The notes beneath the pieces are model-generated. The model was given only the letters and a program-made list of their open reading frames with translations. It made no database searches and was not told the DNA's origin. 64,000 nt of DNA, from NCBI RefSeq assembly GCF_042477335.2, contig NC_091247.1:226324001-226388000 (forward strand), in the 5' to 3' direction. This document shows, in pieces, positions 30,831 through 43,248 of the stretch. The DNA comes from Ovis canadensis (taxonomy: Eukaryota > Chordata > Mammalia > Artiodactyla > Bovidae). Position 1 is the stretch's first letter; every line of letters begins with the position of its first letter. A program made the translations under genes and the position numbers.

Positions 30831-30880
30831 TTTGCAGAGATTCACAGAGATTCACGGAGATTCATGGAGATTCACAGGGA
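30831..30880. repeat. 10-bp tandem repeat (about 5 units)
   Basis: Imperfect units of ttcacagaga, ttcacggaga, ttcatggaga and ttcacaggga, preceded by a weaker unit. Confidence 0.85.
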
Positions 30881-30884
30881 GAGG

Positions 30885-31655
30885 AAAGGGCCAGTGATAA
30901 TGGTGGTGGGGGTGGGGGGTAAGGCTGATCTGAGGGTCTGTGGGAGATGGGCTTGGCTGAAGGCTGTGGGGACTGGAGCCAGCTGGGGTGGCAGCTGGAT
31001 GTGGGGTCCTCGCTCCACAAGCCAGACCCTCCTGTTGTGAACATCAGCCTGAGGGAAGCGGTTCCTCCCGGCACGGTCCTGTCCTCATGTTGCTGCTCAA
31101 CCCTCTGCTTGGTCCCGGAGGAGCGAGCCCTGCTGTGGGGCTGGCTCCTGGTATACAGAGCAAGGCTTGCAGCGGGCTGTCCTAGTGGGCAAGAAAGTCT
31201 GGCAACAAGGCCCTTGGTGAGGCCACGACTGGGGCCAGAGTGAACGCCCCCTACTCACTCCTTCATCAAAGCCACTGAGTCCCCTTGACCTGCCCCAGGG
31301 CCTGCGCTGGGCACTGGGGACAAGATGCGGGTCAGCTCGCCTGTGTCCCTGCTTCTGGGGGGGAAGCGGGGTTACTGAGATGTGCACGTGTAAACAAATC
31401 AAGGTCACCTCTTCTCAGAAGCCCTCTCTGACTCCCTTTCCACCTCCCCAATGGAGGTGACCTTTGTCTCAGTGAAGAAGAAATTTGGCTGCCTAGGTTC
31501 AAGCCCGGACTCCACCTCCTGCTGGCCGTGGGCCCTGGACCAGTTACTCCACCTCTGAGCCTCGATTTCCTCACCTGTAAGAGAAGGTGACAATATTACT
31601 TACCCCACAGAGCTATTGCCAGCACGAAACCAAACCCAGGTACAACTCCGCACAT
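30885..31655. other. Intergenic DNA with a MIR fragment
   Basis: No gene recognised. A sense MIR core lies at about 31488-31595 (cctctgagcctcgatttcc). Confidence 0.5.
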
Positions 31656-31780
31656 AGTAACGTCGCTCAGTCGTGTCCGACTCTTTGCGACCCCGTGGAC
31701 TGTAGTCTACCAGGCTCCTCTGTCCATGGGATTTTCCAGGCAATAGTCCTGGAGTGGGTGCCGTTTCCTTCTCCACAACT
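31656..31780 (-). repeat. Bov-tA/Bov-A SINE, partial
   Basis: Antisense: 'tcagtcgtgtccgactcttt' to 'ccgtttccttctcca'. Confidence 0.85.
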
Positions 31781-32019
31781 CCTCGCACAGGGGCCGTCAG
31801 ATAGCATGTTCCCGATAGTACTAGCTACTATTATTGTTGCTGTCACGAAAATCACTATTGCCCTGTATTTCTCTCTGCTATAGGACTTCCTGTCTTTGAT
31901 TATTCATGTGTATGTCTTGGTGTCTAAGCTTCCAGAGAGCAGGGACCATGAATCATTCATTTCTGCATTCCCAGGAAATTTCCAGGAAAACAATAAAGCT
32001 AGTAGTAGGAACAATGAGA

Positions 32020-32205
32020 TCGACAGATATATGCCACTAAGGATAAAATAGGAAACCAATGAGAACCTATTGTAGAGCACAGGGAACTCTACTCCGAGCT
32101 CTGTGGTGACCTAAATGGGAAGGAAATCCAAAAAAGATAGGACATACGTATGCACATAGCGGATTCACTTTGCTGTAGAGACTAATGGTGAGAATGGAAA
32201 GGAAC
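32020..32205 (+). repeat. L1 LINE 3' fragment
   Basis: It contains the ruminant L1 tail blocks 'cctattgtagagcacaggg' and 'cactttgctgta'. Confidence 0.65.
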
Positions 32206-32211
32206 TGTGTG

Positions 32212-32416
32212 TGCGCTCATTCACTCAGCCGTGTCCGACCCTTTGCGACCACACGGACGGTAGCCCTCCAGGCTCCTCTGTCCGTGGGATTTTCCCGGCA
32301 AAGATACTCGAGTAGGTTGCCATTTCCTCCTCCAGGGGATCTTCTTGACTCAAGTCTCCTGCATCTCCCGCATTGGCAGGCAGAGTCTTTACCACCGAGC
32401 CACCTGGGGAAGCACC
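32212..32416 (-). repeat. Bov-tA SINE
   Basis: An antisense, nearly complete copy, ending in 'accgagccacctggggaagc'. Confidence 0.85.
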
Positions 32417-32429
32417 CATAGTCCAGTAA

Positions 32430-33990
32430 AAACTAATAGAAAAAAAAAATTTAAAGATAATGAAAATAAATTAAAAAATAGAATGATTCTCTACAATGCT
32501 GAAAAAAGAAAAAATGCCCAGCAGCAGGAATGATGACCGTCACACCAGTTACCATTTCTTGAGCATTTGCTCCCCCCTGGACACTGATGGGGGTACTCCA
32601 GGGGGACTTGTGTTCATCTCAGTGACCCTCCCAGGGAGGGTCTGTTTCTCAGCCCTGACCCAGGTACTTAAGACTCCCATGCTATCTACAAACCACAGCA
32701 GGTCCAGGGGAAGGGGGCCTGTGAGGAGGCCTGGGTCCTGATCAGCCCCCGTGCACCCCCAAGAGATGACGGGACCCTGCCCCTCTGGGTGCCGCCCCAT
32801 CCTGGTGTCAGGGACCTTGCTGACGCAGAGGGCACAGGGTGGAGCAGCGGGTCTGTTCTGCTGAACCCCCTCCCTTCCTTCTTCACAGGTCCCAGATCTG
32901 GAGCCTCACCTCCTGGATGACATTTGGGGCCCATGGGGGCCCCCTCCACGCCCGAACCTGGGAACGGCCACTTGCACGTGGGAGGCAGTGAGGCGCCACC
33001 AGGGGCCCTCAGAGGGGCTCCGGGAAGCCCTCGGAGAAGGTGCTGGGGTGGGGCTGGACCCACCTACGCCGGCCTTTCTCTGCTCCTGCCCTCGGCAGGC
33101 TTTTGCTCCATGTCAGCCTCCAGGCACAGATGGGGCAGCGGGGTCTTCATCCTCTTGGGGTCTCAGACGCTTGATTAGAGTGTAAAGAAAGCCCTGAACC
33201 CTGTGCACAGACTCACCCGCGGGGGTCACAGTGTCAGGGACCCCGAGGCCCACCTGCAGAGCCAGCTTAGAACCTGTCTGTGGCCGGTCAGCAGGCTCTC
33301 ACCAGAGAAACACAAAATTACCGGTGCCTCCTTGGCGTGTACATAAAGAGCAGCTAAGACCTCCTGGTTTCCAGAGTGGTGTCTCTGCATAAGGTACCTG
33401 GGCAGAGTGCTCTTTTGAGAGGGAAATGTCCAGAAGCGTTGAATTGAGGGTGCTCCCCTTTCCCAGCTGAACGTCCTGCACTAGTTCCTGAGATGAACAA
33501 GCCGGGGTTCACTTCTCAGGGGATTGGGGGGCACCAACGAGCTGGTGTCTCTCTTTCAACACAAAGCTGAGGTACCTAATGAGCCACAGAGTGTTCAGAC
33601 TCCATCATCTTCCCACCAAATTCCAGATTCGGGGCGTCTTCTGTCTCTGGGCTTTGCGCTGAGTTGAACACTGAGCCTCCAGGTGCTGAGCACACACCCA
33701 TTTTACAGATGCAGAAACTGAGGCTCAGCAAGGCTGTGCCTTCCTCTGAGCTGGTGACCTGGGCTCCTCCCTCCAAAACCAATCTCTGAGTCAGGGTCCC
33801 CCCCTGCTTTGTGTTCTGACATCTAGAAAACTGCAGCCAAACCTTGCCCCTCTCCCAGGAGGGGCATCATCCCCTTCCCCCTCCAGCTGCTCCCCTACTC
33901 CAGCGAGGCTCCAGCCCCATGACCCTACGGCCTTGCCATGACCCACAGCTCCTTTCAGGTCCTCACTTTTCACCTTCCTCAGCTTATATT
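32430..33990. other. Intergenic DNA, no gene recognised
   Basis: No coding similarity was recognised. A MIR-like piece (acagatgcagaaactgaggc) lies at 33700-33760. Confidence 0.45.
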
Positions 33991-33992
33991 CT

Positions 33993-34192
33993 GTGGTGCT
34001 CCAATGGCTCAGTGCTAGAGAATCCGCCTGCAGTGCAGGAGACTCAAAAGATGTGAGTTCGATCCCTGGGTTGGGAAGAGCTTCTGGAGGAGGAAATGGC
34101 AACCCATTCCGGTTTTGTTCAGAAAAGCCCATGGACAGAGGAGGGCCCTGGCAGGCTACAGTCCATGGGGTCGCAAAGAGTCAGCATGGACA
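33993..34192 (+). repeat. Bov-tA SINE
   Basis: A sense copy with a diverged head, 'gttcgatccctgggttgg' and 'gtccatggggtcgcaaag'. Confidence 0.85.
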
Positions 34193-34233
34193 CACATCCT
34201 TAATCTGGGATCTAGGAACAAGGCCCACATGTG

Positions 34234-35062
34234 TGCAGAAGACGCCACCCTTATGCCAGGAAGCGGAGAGGAACTGAAGAGCCTCTTGATGAAGGTGAAA
34301 GAGGAGAGTGGGAAACCTGGCTTAAAGCTCAGCATTCAAAAAACTGAGATCATGGCATCCAGTCCCCTCACTTCATGGCAAATAGGTGAGGAAACAATGG
34401 AAACAGTGAGAGACTTTTTGTTTTATTGGGCTCCAAAAATCACTGCAGATGGTGACTGCAGCCATGAAATTAAAAGACGCTTGCTCCTTGGAAGAAAAGC
34501 TATGACCAGCCTAGACAGAATATTAAAAAGCAGAGACATTATTTTGCTGACAAAGGTCCGTCTAGTCAAAGCTCTGGTTTTTCCAGTAGTCATGTACGAA
34601 TGTGAGAGTTGGACTGTGAAGAAAGCTGAGCACCGAAGAATTGATGCTTTTGAACTGTGGTGTTGGAGAAGACTCTTGAGAGTCCCTGGGACAGCAAGGA
34701 GATCCAACCAGTCCATCCTAAAGGAGCTCGGTCCTGAATATTCATTGGAAGGACTGAAGCTGAAGCTGAAGCATCAATACTTTGGCCACCTGATGCGAAG
34801 AACTGACTCATTGGAAAAGACCTTGATGCGGGAAAGATTGAAGGCAGGAGGAGAAGGGGATGGCAGAGGATGAGATGGTTGGCACATGAGTTTGAGCAAG
34901 CTCTGGGAGTTGGTAGATGGGCAGGGAGGCCTGCTGTGCTGCCGTCCATGGGGCTGCAAAGAGTCGGACAGGACTGAGAGACTGAACTGGACTGAACTGT
35001 GTGCGGTCCAAAGGGTCGCAGGGTCACAAAGAGTCAGACACAACTGAACGACTAGGCGTGTG
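34234..35062 (+). mobile_element. BovB LINE 3' part, decayed
   Basis: An open stretch encodes ELKSLLMKVKEESGKPGLKL, KTEIMASSPLTSW, VFPVVMYECESWTVKKAE and [19 protein letters not shown], the C-terminal part of the BovB polyprotein. The catalytic YADD region and everything upstream are missing. The 3' end carries an extra, similar end piece (35008-35062). Confidence 0.9.
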
Positions 35063-35069
35063 CTCATTA

Positions 35070-35935
35070 AAAAGATAAACTGAAGCATATAAAAAATGTT
35101 GAGTTTTTTGAGCAAAAATCAATTCGACCTGGGCAGTGCCAAATGGGGAGTGGTTAGGAGCACACCACCCACACGGAGGCAAAGCTTCGCCAGCGGGAGA
35201 GTCCTGGGTGGGCTGCGTCCTGGGTGAGGCTTATGTGGGGAGCCCCCGGGGGCTGTGGGGTTGGCTGTCCTCAGACTGGCGTCTCTTCACCTAGCAGTCT
35301 TTCTGGCTTAGATGGCTGTAGATGCAGCTGCTGAATCTGATCTAAGTGAACCTGCCGGCTCCCTTTCAACAAAGAGGCTGGGGTCTGCCTGGCTCAGCAT
35401 GGCCACACAGAACCTGCACCCTGTCTCACCTCTACTCTCAGTCCCTACAACCCACCCCCTCCTCCTCACACTCATCAGTGGCCTGGCTCTTGCCAGAAAG
35501 AGTGCAGTCCCTTCCCACGTTGACAGCACTCACGCCTGTCACCACGGTGCCCGACCCCATCACAGAGGTTGAGTGCTTCCCGGCAATTGCCCATTTCAAA
35601 GGCAATAGCTCCCTTGGGACCTTCCACCTCCTACCGGCTCCTCTTCTGTAAGCCCTGCCTCCAGCCTCCCTGCTGGCAGCTTCTGCAACATCCTCACCTC
35701 TCTGCTTGAGCTCCTGGCAGGCAACTCCCTCCCCCACCCCCTGCTCTATCTTGCGGCCTGGGGAGATTTGTGCGGACTTGAATTTGCCAGACTTTCCAGT
35801 GCAGCTGGGCTGAGTCTCCCTCTGGCTCCTTCCCTCCCATTCCCTCAAGGCTGATCCTTCTTATCAGACATGTTGTTAAAGCACTAATGTTCCAAGAAGT
35901 TTCCCCTGGCCACCCCACAACGACTTCCTCTTATT
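35070..35935. other. Intergenic DNA, no gene recognised
   Basis: Nothing confident was seen on either strand. Confidence 0.45.
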
Positions 35936-35939
35936 GTAA

Positions 35940-36168
35940 GGACAGCTTTTTTTTTCTGTTTAACTTTTTTGCTTGAAGTACAGCTGATATACCATGTTGT
36001 GTTAATTTCTGTTGTACAGCCAAGTGATTCAGCTATGCATACGTATGCATTCTCCTTCATATTCTTTTCCAACTGTGGTTTGTCACAGGATATTGACTAT
36101 GGTTCCTCATGCTATACAGTAGAACCTTGTGGGTTATCTATTTTATGATAGTTAATATACAGTTTATA
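35940..36168 (-). repeat. L1 LINE fragment
   Basis: It contains 'ataccatgttgtgttaattt' and 'ttctgttgtacagcc', the antisense ruminant L1 tail. Confidence 0.75.
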
Positions 36169-36171
36169 TAG

Positions 36172-36249
36172 TTGGAGAAGGAAATGGTAACCCATTTCAG
36201 TATTCTTGTCTGGGGAATCCTATGGACAGAGGAGCCTGGCAGGCTATAA
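36172..36249 (+). repeat. Bov-A SINE fragment
   Basis: A partial copy: 'ggagaaggaaatggtaaccc' to 'gaggagcctggcaggct'. Confidence 0.75.
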
Positions 36250-38312
36250 TTTCAGTTTAGTTCAGTGGTGTCTGACTCTTTGTGACCCCATGAATGCCAG
36301 GCCTCCCTGTCCATCACCAACTCCCGGAGTTTACTCATACTCTGCAACGGCACCCCACTCTGGTACTCTTGCCTGGAAAATCCCATGGATGGAGGAGCCT
36401 GGTGGGCTGCAGTCCATGGGGTCGCTGAGTCAGACACGACTGAGCGACTTCACTTTCACTTTTCACTTTCATGCTTTGGAGAAGGAAATGGTAACCCACT
36501 CCAGTGTTCTTGCCTGGAGAATCCCAGGGACTGGAGAGCCTGGTGGGCTGCTGTCTATTGGGCTGCACAGAGTCGGACTCGACTGAAGCGACTTAGCAGC
36601 AGCAGCAGCGTGTCCATTGAGTCGGTGATGTCATCCAACCATCTCATCCTCTGTCATCCCTTTCTCCTCCTGCCCTCAATCTTTCCCAGTATCAGGGTCT
36701 TTTCAAATGAGTCAGCGCTTCGAATCAGGTGGCCAAAGTATTGGAGTTTCAGCTTCAGCATCAGTCCTTCCAATGAACACCCAGGACTGATCTCCTTTAG
36801 AATGGACTGGTTGGATTTCCTTGCAGTCCAAGGGACTCTCAAGAGTCTTCTCCAACACCACAGTTCAAAAGCATCAGTTTTTCAGTGCTCAGCTTTCTTT
36901 ATAGTCCAACTCTCACATCCATACATGACCACTGGAAAAACCATAGCCTTGACTAGACAAACCTTTGTTGGCAAAGTAATGTCTCTGCTTTTTAATTTGC
37001 TATCTAGGTTAGTCATAACTTTCCCTCCAAGGAGCAAGCGTCTTTTAATTTCATGGCTGCAATCACCATCTGCAGTGATTTTGGAGCCCAGAAAAATAGT
37101 CAGCCACCGTTTCCACTGTTTCCCCATCTATTTGAAAGGAAGTGATGGGACCAGATGCCATGATCTTAGTTTTCTGAATGTTGAGCTTTAAGCCAACTTT
37201 TTCACTCTCCTCTTTCACTTTCATCAAGAGGCTCTTTAGTTCTTCTTCACTTTCTGCCTTAAGGGTGGTATCATCTGCATATCTGAGGTTATCAATATTT
37301 CTCCTGGCAATCTTGATTCCAGACTGTGCTTCATCCAGCTCAGCGTTTCTCATGATGTACTCTACATATAAGTTAAATAAGCAGGGTGACAATATACAGC
37401 CTTGACGTACTCCTTTTCCTGTTTGGAACCAGTCTGTTATTCCATGTCCAGTTCTAACTGTTGCTTCCTGACCTGCATACAGGTTTTTCAAGAGGCAGGT
37501 CAGGTGGTCTGGTATTCCCATCTCTCTCAGACTTTTCCACAGTTTATTGTGATCCACAGTAAAAGGCTTTGGCATAGTCAATAAAGCAGAAATAGATGTT
37601 TTTCTAGAACTCTCTTGCTTTTTCGATGATCCAGCGGATGCTGGCAATTCGATCGATCTCTGATTCCTCTGCCTTTTCTAAAACCAGCTTGAACATCTGG
37701 AAGTTCACAGATCACGTATTGCTGAAGGATGGCTTTGAGAATTTTAAGCATTACTTTACTAGCATGTCAGATGAGTGCAATTGTGCGGTAGTTTGAGCAT
37801 TCTTTGGCATTGCCTTTCTTAGGGATTGGAATGAAAACTGACCTTTTGCAGTCCTGTGGCCACTGCTGAGTTTCCCAAATATGCTGACATGTTGAGTGCA
37901 GCAGTTTCACAGCATCATCTTTTAGGATTTGAAATAGCTCAACTGGAATTTCATCACTTCCACTAGCTTTGTTCGTAGAGATGCTTTCTAAGGCCCATTT
38001 GACTTCACATTCCAGGATGTCTGGTTCTAGGAGAGTGATCACACCATCTTGATTATCTGGCTCATGAAGATCTTTTTTTGTACAGTTCTTCTGTGTATTC
38101 TTGCCACCTCTTCTTAATATCTTCTGCTTCTGTTAGGTGCATACCATTTCTGTCCTTTATTGAGCCCATCTTTGCATGAAACGCTCCCTTGGTATCTCTA
38201 ATTGTCTTGAAGAGACTTCTAGTCTTTCCCATTCTGTTGTTTTCCTCTATGTCTTTGCATTGATCACCGAGGAAGGCTTTCTTATCTCTCCTTGCTATTT
38301 TTTATAATTTAT
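36250..38312 (-). mobile_element. BovB LINE, longest copy in the window, interrupted
   Basis: On the minus strand the frame 37647-37063 encodes much of the reverse transcriptase: HNKLWKSLREMGIPDHLTCL, GVRQGCILSPCLFNLY and the catalytic block LRYADDTTLK. A second frame (38042-37767) has the upstream palm/finger piece (KASGSDEIPVELFQ). The endonuclease domain is missing (5' truncation) and frameshifts split the rest. A Bov-A2 SINE (36335-36606) splits off the 3' end piece 36250-36334. Confidence 0.9.
36335..36606 (+). repeat. Bov-A2 SINE (dimer) nested in BovB
   Basis: Two BovA units in a row, each beginning near 'ccactct/ccactcc' and ending 'gagcgacttcactttcac' or 'gcgacttagcagcagcag'. The BovB sequence resumes right after it. 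Confidence 0.85.
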
Positions 38313-38379
38313 GGCTATAATTTACTGGGTCACAAAGAGTCAGACTTAGTGAGTCACAACTTAGTGACTGAACAACAAC

Positions 38380-38765
38380 AAGAATCCCAAGCTCTTAACT
38401 GGCCCCCTCATGCCCTTTGCCCCTTTGGCAACCATAAATGTGTCTTCTACGGCTGTGAGTCTGTTTCTGTTTTGTATATAAGTTCATTTGCATCGTATTT
38501 TAGATTCCATGTATAAGTGAGATCCTATGGGATTTGCCTTTCTTTGTCTGACTTCACTTAGTGTGATACTCTCTAGGTCCATCCGTGTTGCTGCAAATGG
38601 CATTATTTCATTCTTTTTTAATGGCTGAGGCATATTCCATTGTGTATGTATACAGCACATCTGTATCGGTTGGTTCCATGTTTTGCATGAGCAAAGTTTC
38701 TGTCTGCACTCCCCCCACTGGAGACTAAATATAGGAACATACAATAGCCAGACCATGTATAAAAA
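38380..38765 (-). repeat. L1 LINE 3' fragment
   Basis: Antisense L1: 'ttccatgtataagtgagatc', 'ggtccatccgtgttgctgc' and 'atggctgaggcatattcc'. Confidence 0.8.
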
Positions 38766-38937
38766 GAGAATTCTGACATACAATGCGTAGCAACCAGCCA
38801 AGGAAACCAACCCACCGTCTGAAGTAACTGGCCCCAGATGCCCGCCACAAGGTGAGTCAGACTTGTAGGCGGTCAGATCACTATCGCTAGCAACCGGTTG
38901 AGGAAGCCAGACAATAACCCAGTGACAACCATCCTCA

Positions 38938-38996
38938 CAAGACCAGGGTCTGACTGCAGGCAGAGCCTTTGCCGTCTGAGCCACCAGGGAAGCCCT
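38938..38996 (-). repeat. Bov-tA SINE head fragment
   Basis: A short antisense head: 'ccgtctgagccaccaggg'. Confidence 0.7.
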
Positions 38997-39065
38997 AATC
39001 ACTGACAGCTTCCCCACTTTTTGTCTTGCTTCCAACTTAGTACCAGAGAAAGTCAAACACGCTTC

Positions 39066-39376
39066 AGGGCAGTTCAGTCCAGTCGCTCAGTCGTGCCCGA
39101 CTCTTTGCGACCCCATGGACCGCAGCATGCCAGGCCTCCCTGTCCATCACCAACTCCCAGAGTCCACTCAAACTCATGTCCATTGAGTTGAGGATGTCAT
39201 CCAACCATCTCATCCTCTGTCGTCCCCTTCTCTGCTTGCCTTCTGTCTTTCCTACCATCAGGGTCTTTTCCAATGAGTCAGTTCTTTGCCTCAGGTGGCC
39301 AAAGTATTAGAGTTTCAGCTTCAACATCAGTCTGTCCAATGAATATTCAGGACTGATTTCCTTTATATTGGATCTT
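39066..39376 (-). repeat. BovB LINE 3' end
   Basis: An antisense 3' end from 'agtccagtcgctcagtcg' to 'gaatattcaggactgatttc'. It is less diverged than most copies here. Confidence 0.85.
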
Positions 39377-39443
39377 AAAATTGGTTAAACTAGGAAATTT
39401 TACATTCTGTATATTTTACCATGATTGAAAAAAAAAAAAAAAA

Positions 39444-39690
39444 GAAGGTCTTCCCTGATGACCCAGTGGCTAAGACTCTGCCCTCCCCATGCAGCGCACT
39501 GAGGTTTGATCCCTCATCAGGGAACTAAACCCCACAGGCTATTAATACAACTGAGAGTTCAAGTGCCTCAACTTGCCACACATGCCTCAACTAAGCATTC
39601 GCACACTGCAACGAAAGATCCCTTTGATGCTGCATTGCAGACCAGGTGCTGCAAAAGGAATAAATAAATACTTAAAAAAAAAAAACCGCA
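39444..39690 (+). repeat. CHR-type SINE
   Basis: A sense copy beginning 'cttccctgatgacccagtgg' with an AAATAAAT tail. Confidence 0.85.
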
Positions 39691-39694
39691 ACCT

Positions 39695-41200
39695 TGTGTG
39701 ATAGGTGCTTCTGTTTAAAGACACCTTGTATGATGCACATATGATTCATTAATGTGGAACTGTCCCTGGTGCCATTCCTAAGCTCATCTGACACGTCCAT
39801 TGTCTCCACAATGAAGGCCAGCACAGCCTTCTTGAGCTTGGCTGCACCAGATGGCCCTCAGCTCTATGCTTGGGGACCGTTTTAAGTTGCAAAATCACCA
39901 CCAAAAGGCACCAAAATGTGAAACAAATCAGTAAACCAATGACAGAAAGGACGCTAGTTTATAGCAGGGCCTGAGACAGGAGGCACAGCTGTTCAGCCAC
40001 AGCTGGGAACGGCAGGTATGGGGCAACCTGAACGGTGTGGCTGCTCTGCAGATATCCATGAACGGCCAGAAAAAGAGCTGTTAGCATTAATCGGGATGTA
40101 TAAATATGCTCTAGTGAGTTCTAGGCGAGTTTGTGAATACAGAACCATAAACAGTGAGGACGGCTGAGTGTTTCTTTCCTTTCTGAGCTGGTCTCTCATT
40201 CTCTGTGACTTTCTCACTTGTCTCCCAGCCAGTGGTTTGGCTGTTTCCTGCCCAATAAGATGAACAATCCTAGGACTGTTCCTACTGAAGATTTATAGGC
40301 CAGGCAGACCTAACCCTGACATTTGTAAGTGGCATGGGTTTGACCCACTGTCCCAGTTTGTCTGGGACCTAAAGTCTTCCCAGGATGTAGGACTTTCAAG
40401 TGCCCAAACCAGGGAAGTCCCTGGCAAACTGAGCTGAGTTGGGCTTTATATATATATGTGTGTGTGTGTGTGAAAAAGATCTAAAGTTTTTAAATCTAAA
40501 TTATTTAATATGGCTGAAAGTTGAAACCTTAGTCAATACTTTTTCAAGATAAAACTATAAGTTTTATAAGTAAAACTATGAAACTATAAGTTTTATAACT
40601 ATAAGTAAGTGCAACTCTACTGTTCCATTCTCACCTGGCTGCCAAAGAGTAATAGGTTTCATGCCTCACAGTCAGGCCAGTGAACTAACGACCTCAATAG
40701 CAACAGGTGTTTCTTAATACCACAAAGTGTTCCTCAGTCTTTGGGTACAGCTACTGCCAAAACAGCCCACATTTGATCATGATACCACGATGTTTAGGAC
40801 ATGAAGTTGAGCAGGTAATGGACACTTGCTATTTCTGGGTAACACCACTGTGCGCCATGTACCTTAATTGGCCCCAGACTACCAGACAGAGCTTTGATCT
40901 GGTCATTCCTAAATGCTTTGACTGGCAGTCAGATTCTTGTTCTGCGAGCTGTTCTAGCAAGTCATAACGGGGAGTGGTGGGACTCTGGGGACGCGATGCG
41001 CCACTGGCGTCTGTAGCGGGGCCAGTCTTGTGGACTGAGCCCTTCACCCATGGAGACTGTGTTAACTCTGGGAAACAAGCGTCGGAACTGAATGGAATGT
41101 TGGACACCCAGCTGGTGCTTCTGAGGGTTGTTGAAGTGGTGTTGGAAAAGTTGTCAACATAATTGATGTCAGAAGCTTGGTGGGGAAAAACAGCATGAAA
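39695..41200. repeat. Unidentified old repeat-like block
   Basis: No gene recognised. The block resembles dispersed mammalian repeat sequence (39750-40200 and 40700-41190), and the end near 41165-41175 (ttgatgtcagaagc) recalls the boundary seen after ERVL-type LTRs. It could be an old LTR or DNA transposon; the family is not identified. A short TA/TG microsatellite lies at 40449-40472. Confidence 0.35.
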
Positions 41201-41202
41201 GT

Positions 41203-41406
41203 GTTATTCACTCAGTTGTGTCCGACTCTTTGCAACCCCATGGAATGTAACCCACCAGGCTCCTCTGACCATAGCACTCTCCAGGCAAGAACACTGGAGT
41301 GGGTAGCCATTCCCTTCTCCAGGGGATCTTCCTGATCTAGGGATCAAACGCAGGTTTCCTGCCTTGGCAGGCAGATTCCTTACTGTCTGAGCCACCAGGG
41401 AACCCC
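41203..41406 (-). repeat. Bov-tA SINE
   Basis: A full-length antisense copy ending in 'ctgagccaccagggaaccc'. Confidence 0.88.
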
Positions 41407-41461
41407 ATAGAACAGCTTAATCCAGGACTTCCTACAAAGTATTAACATAGGTTAACACTGT

Positions 41462-41546
41462 ACCACCTCTGCAGGGTGCAAGGGTTCAATCCCTGGTTGA
41501 GGAACTAATATTCTGCAAGCCTTGCAGTGTGGCCAACAAAACCCCC
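41462..41546 (+). repeat. CHR-type SINE, partial
   Basis: 'gggttcaatccctggttgag' then 'gaactaatattctgcaagc'. Confidence 0.7.
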
Positions 41547-41655
41547 CCAAAACAAAAACTGCCTACCCTCACACGGTTAAGGAAACTAAGCTAAGAAGTA
41601 AAAGATGCCTGCAAAAATCTAACTCTGCTAATGAGTGGCGAAGCCTGCATTGGGG

Positions 41656-41870
41656 CTCAGCCATCCCTCGTGGCTCAAACAATAAAGAGTCTGTCTGCAA
41701 TGCAGGACATCTGGGTTCGATCCCTGGGTCGGGAAGATCCCCTGGAGGAGGAAATGGCAACCCACTTCCGTATTCTTGCCTGGAGAGTTCCATGGACAGA
41801 GGAGCCTGGCGGGCTACAGTCCATGAGGCCGCAAAGAGCTGGACACAACTGAAGCGAGTCACACAACAAC
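41656..41870 (+). repeat. Bov-tA SINE
   Basis: A full-length sense copy: 'ggttcgatccctgggtcggg' and 'agctggacacaactgaagcg'. Confidence 0.88.
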
Positions 41871-41874
41871 ACGG

Positions 41875-43240
41875 ATCCCATATCACAGCTCACAGCCTGC
41901 CCTGTGGCAGCATTGGGCAAGGGGCTGAGAAAGCCAGGACCAGGGACCCCTGCTCAGACCTTTCTTCTCTTTGTTTGGGCACAAGTGTGTCCACTTGCTA
42001 TCCATGAAACACAGAGTCACTCTCAGCCCTGCTCCTTTCCCACCTTTATCCGGTTCACACCAGGAGCACAGATATCCCTGGCAGCTGCCATGATTGTGTG
42101 TCTGTGGACTGGAAGAGAAGGCAAAGGCCAGTGGCTGTTGGCAGGACGACTCACCTGGAACCTGCATTCCGAGCCTCTAATTTTAGTCCTAAGAGCAGCT
42201 ACGCAGCACAGGAGGGCTGGTGGGGGCAGAAGTCCCCGGTAAGGGGCAGGAGTCGTCGAGGATTGTGGACCCAGCGGGCCCTGCCAACAGCCTCCATTTT
42301 CCCACCCAGAAATTTCATTTCTGTCCCAGCCCTGAGTGTAGGGTGGGTGTGGAGAGCAGTTAGTCAGGGCAGGCCTATGAGTTTTGCCCCACCCTCACCC
42401 TAACCAAGCCAACGTGGTCCAGGACAAACAGAGGGACCAGCCCTTTCCTTGCGCTGGACTTCCATCAATGAAGTGTCTGTGTGAGGTTGCTGTTGGTCCA
42501 GGTGGTCACTCCGGTCTGCTCCCACATCCTGGGGTCTGGTCCATAGAGACGAGACAGAATGGCTCACCCTGGGGGTCTGCAGTCCCTGAAGCACCCCAGC
42601 CTCAGCCTCTGCTCAGATCCTGGCACACCCCTCCCCCATACCTCCAGGCACAGGCTCAGCTGGCGCAGGGGATGACTCAGACTTGGGAAACTCTGTGGGT
42701 GGGGGGTCATGCATAACTGATGTGTCCAGGCCATAGGTGACATTTGGAATCCTGGCAGCATCTCCACCAGTGGTTTTACAGATGAGGATTACACAGAGGG
42801 GGAGGTCTGATCCCAAGGCCCACACTCTACACCCAACATGGGCTTGGTGGAGCCAGGAGGGGGTGCCCCTGTCCACAAAACAGTGGGTGGGATGGCCCAG
42901 TAACCTGGCTGCTGGCTGTGCAACTCTGGGCAAAAGCCTAACCTCCCTTTGTGGACTGCTGTGGGAATTCTCCATGCAGCGCAGTCACAGAGCCCAAGGG
43001 GATCCCGGGCACTTCCTAAAGGGTACAAGGAATAACCCAGGCCTGAGCCTCCGGAACCCCGTGATCCTGCACAGCCCACCCCACCCCCCAAGCACCTGTT
43101 ATGTACAATTTTGACTTAGAAGTGAATTTTTGAAAGGGACCTTCATGTCATTATCATTCGATGAAAAATCACCATTTGCCGTGAACCAAAGACATGCAAA
43201 CACTTGAAGGAAGTAAAAAACATGAAATTCCATTTAGATC
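41875..43240. other. Intergenic DNA upstream of PNPLA3, no gene recognised
   Basis: No coding similarity and no confident repeat were recognised. Distal regulatory elements of PNPLA3 could lie here, but nothing specific can be shown. Confidence 0.45.
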
Positions 43241-43248
43241 CTGGTGCC

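Noticed and set aside
34115-34873. A 252-codon plus-strand open frame
   Set aside because: Most of it is the C-terminal part of a 5'-truncated BovB LINE joined to an upstream SINE; not a host gene.
36385-37191. A 268-codon plus-strand open frame
   Set aside because: It is the antisense shadow of a BovB LINE and Bov-A2 SINE; the real coding remnant is on the minus strand.
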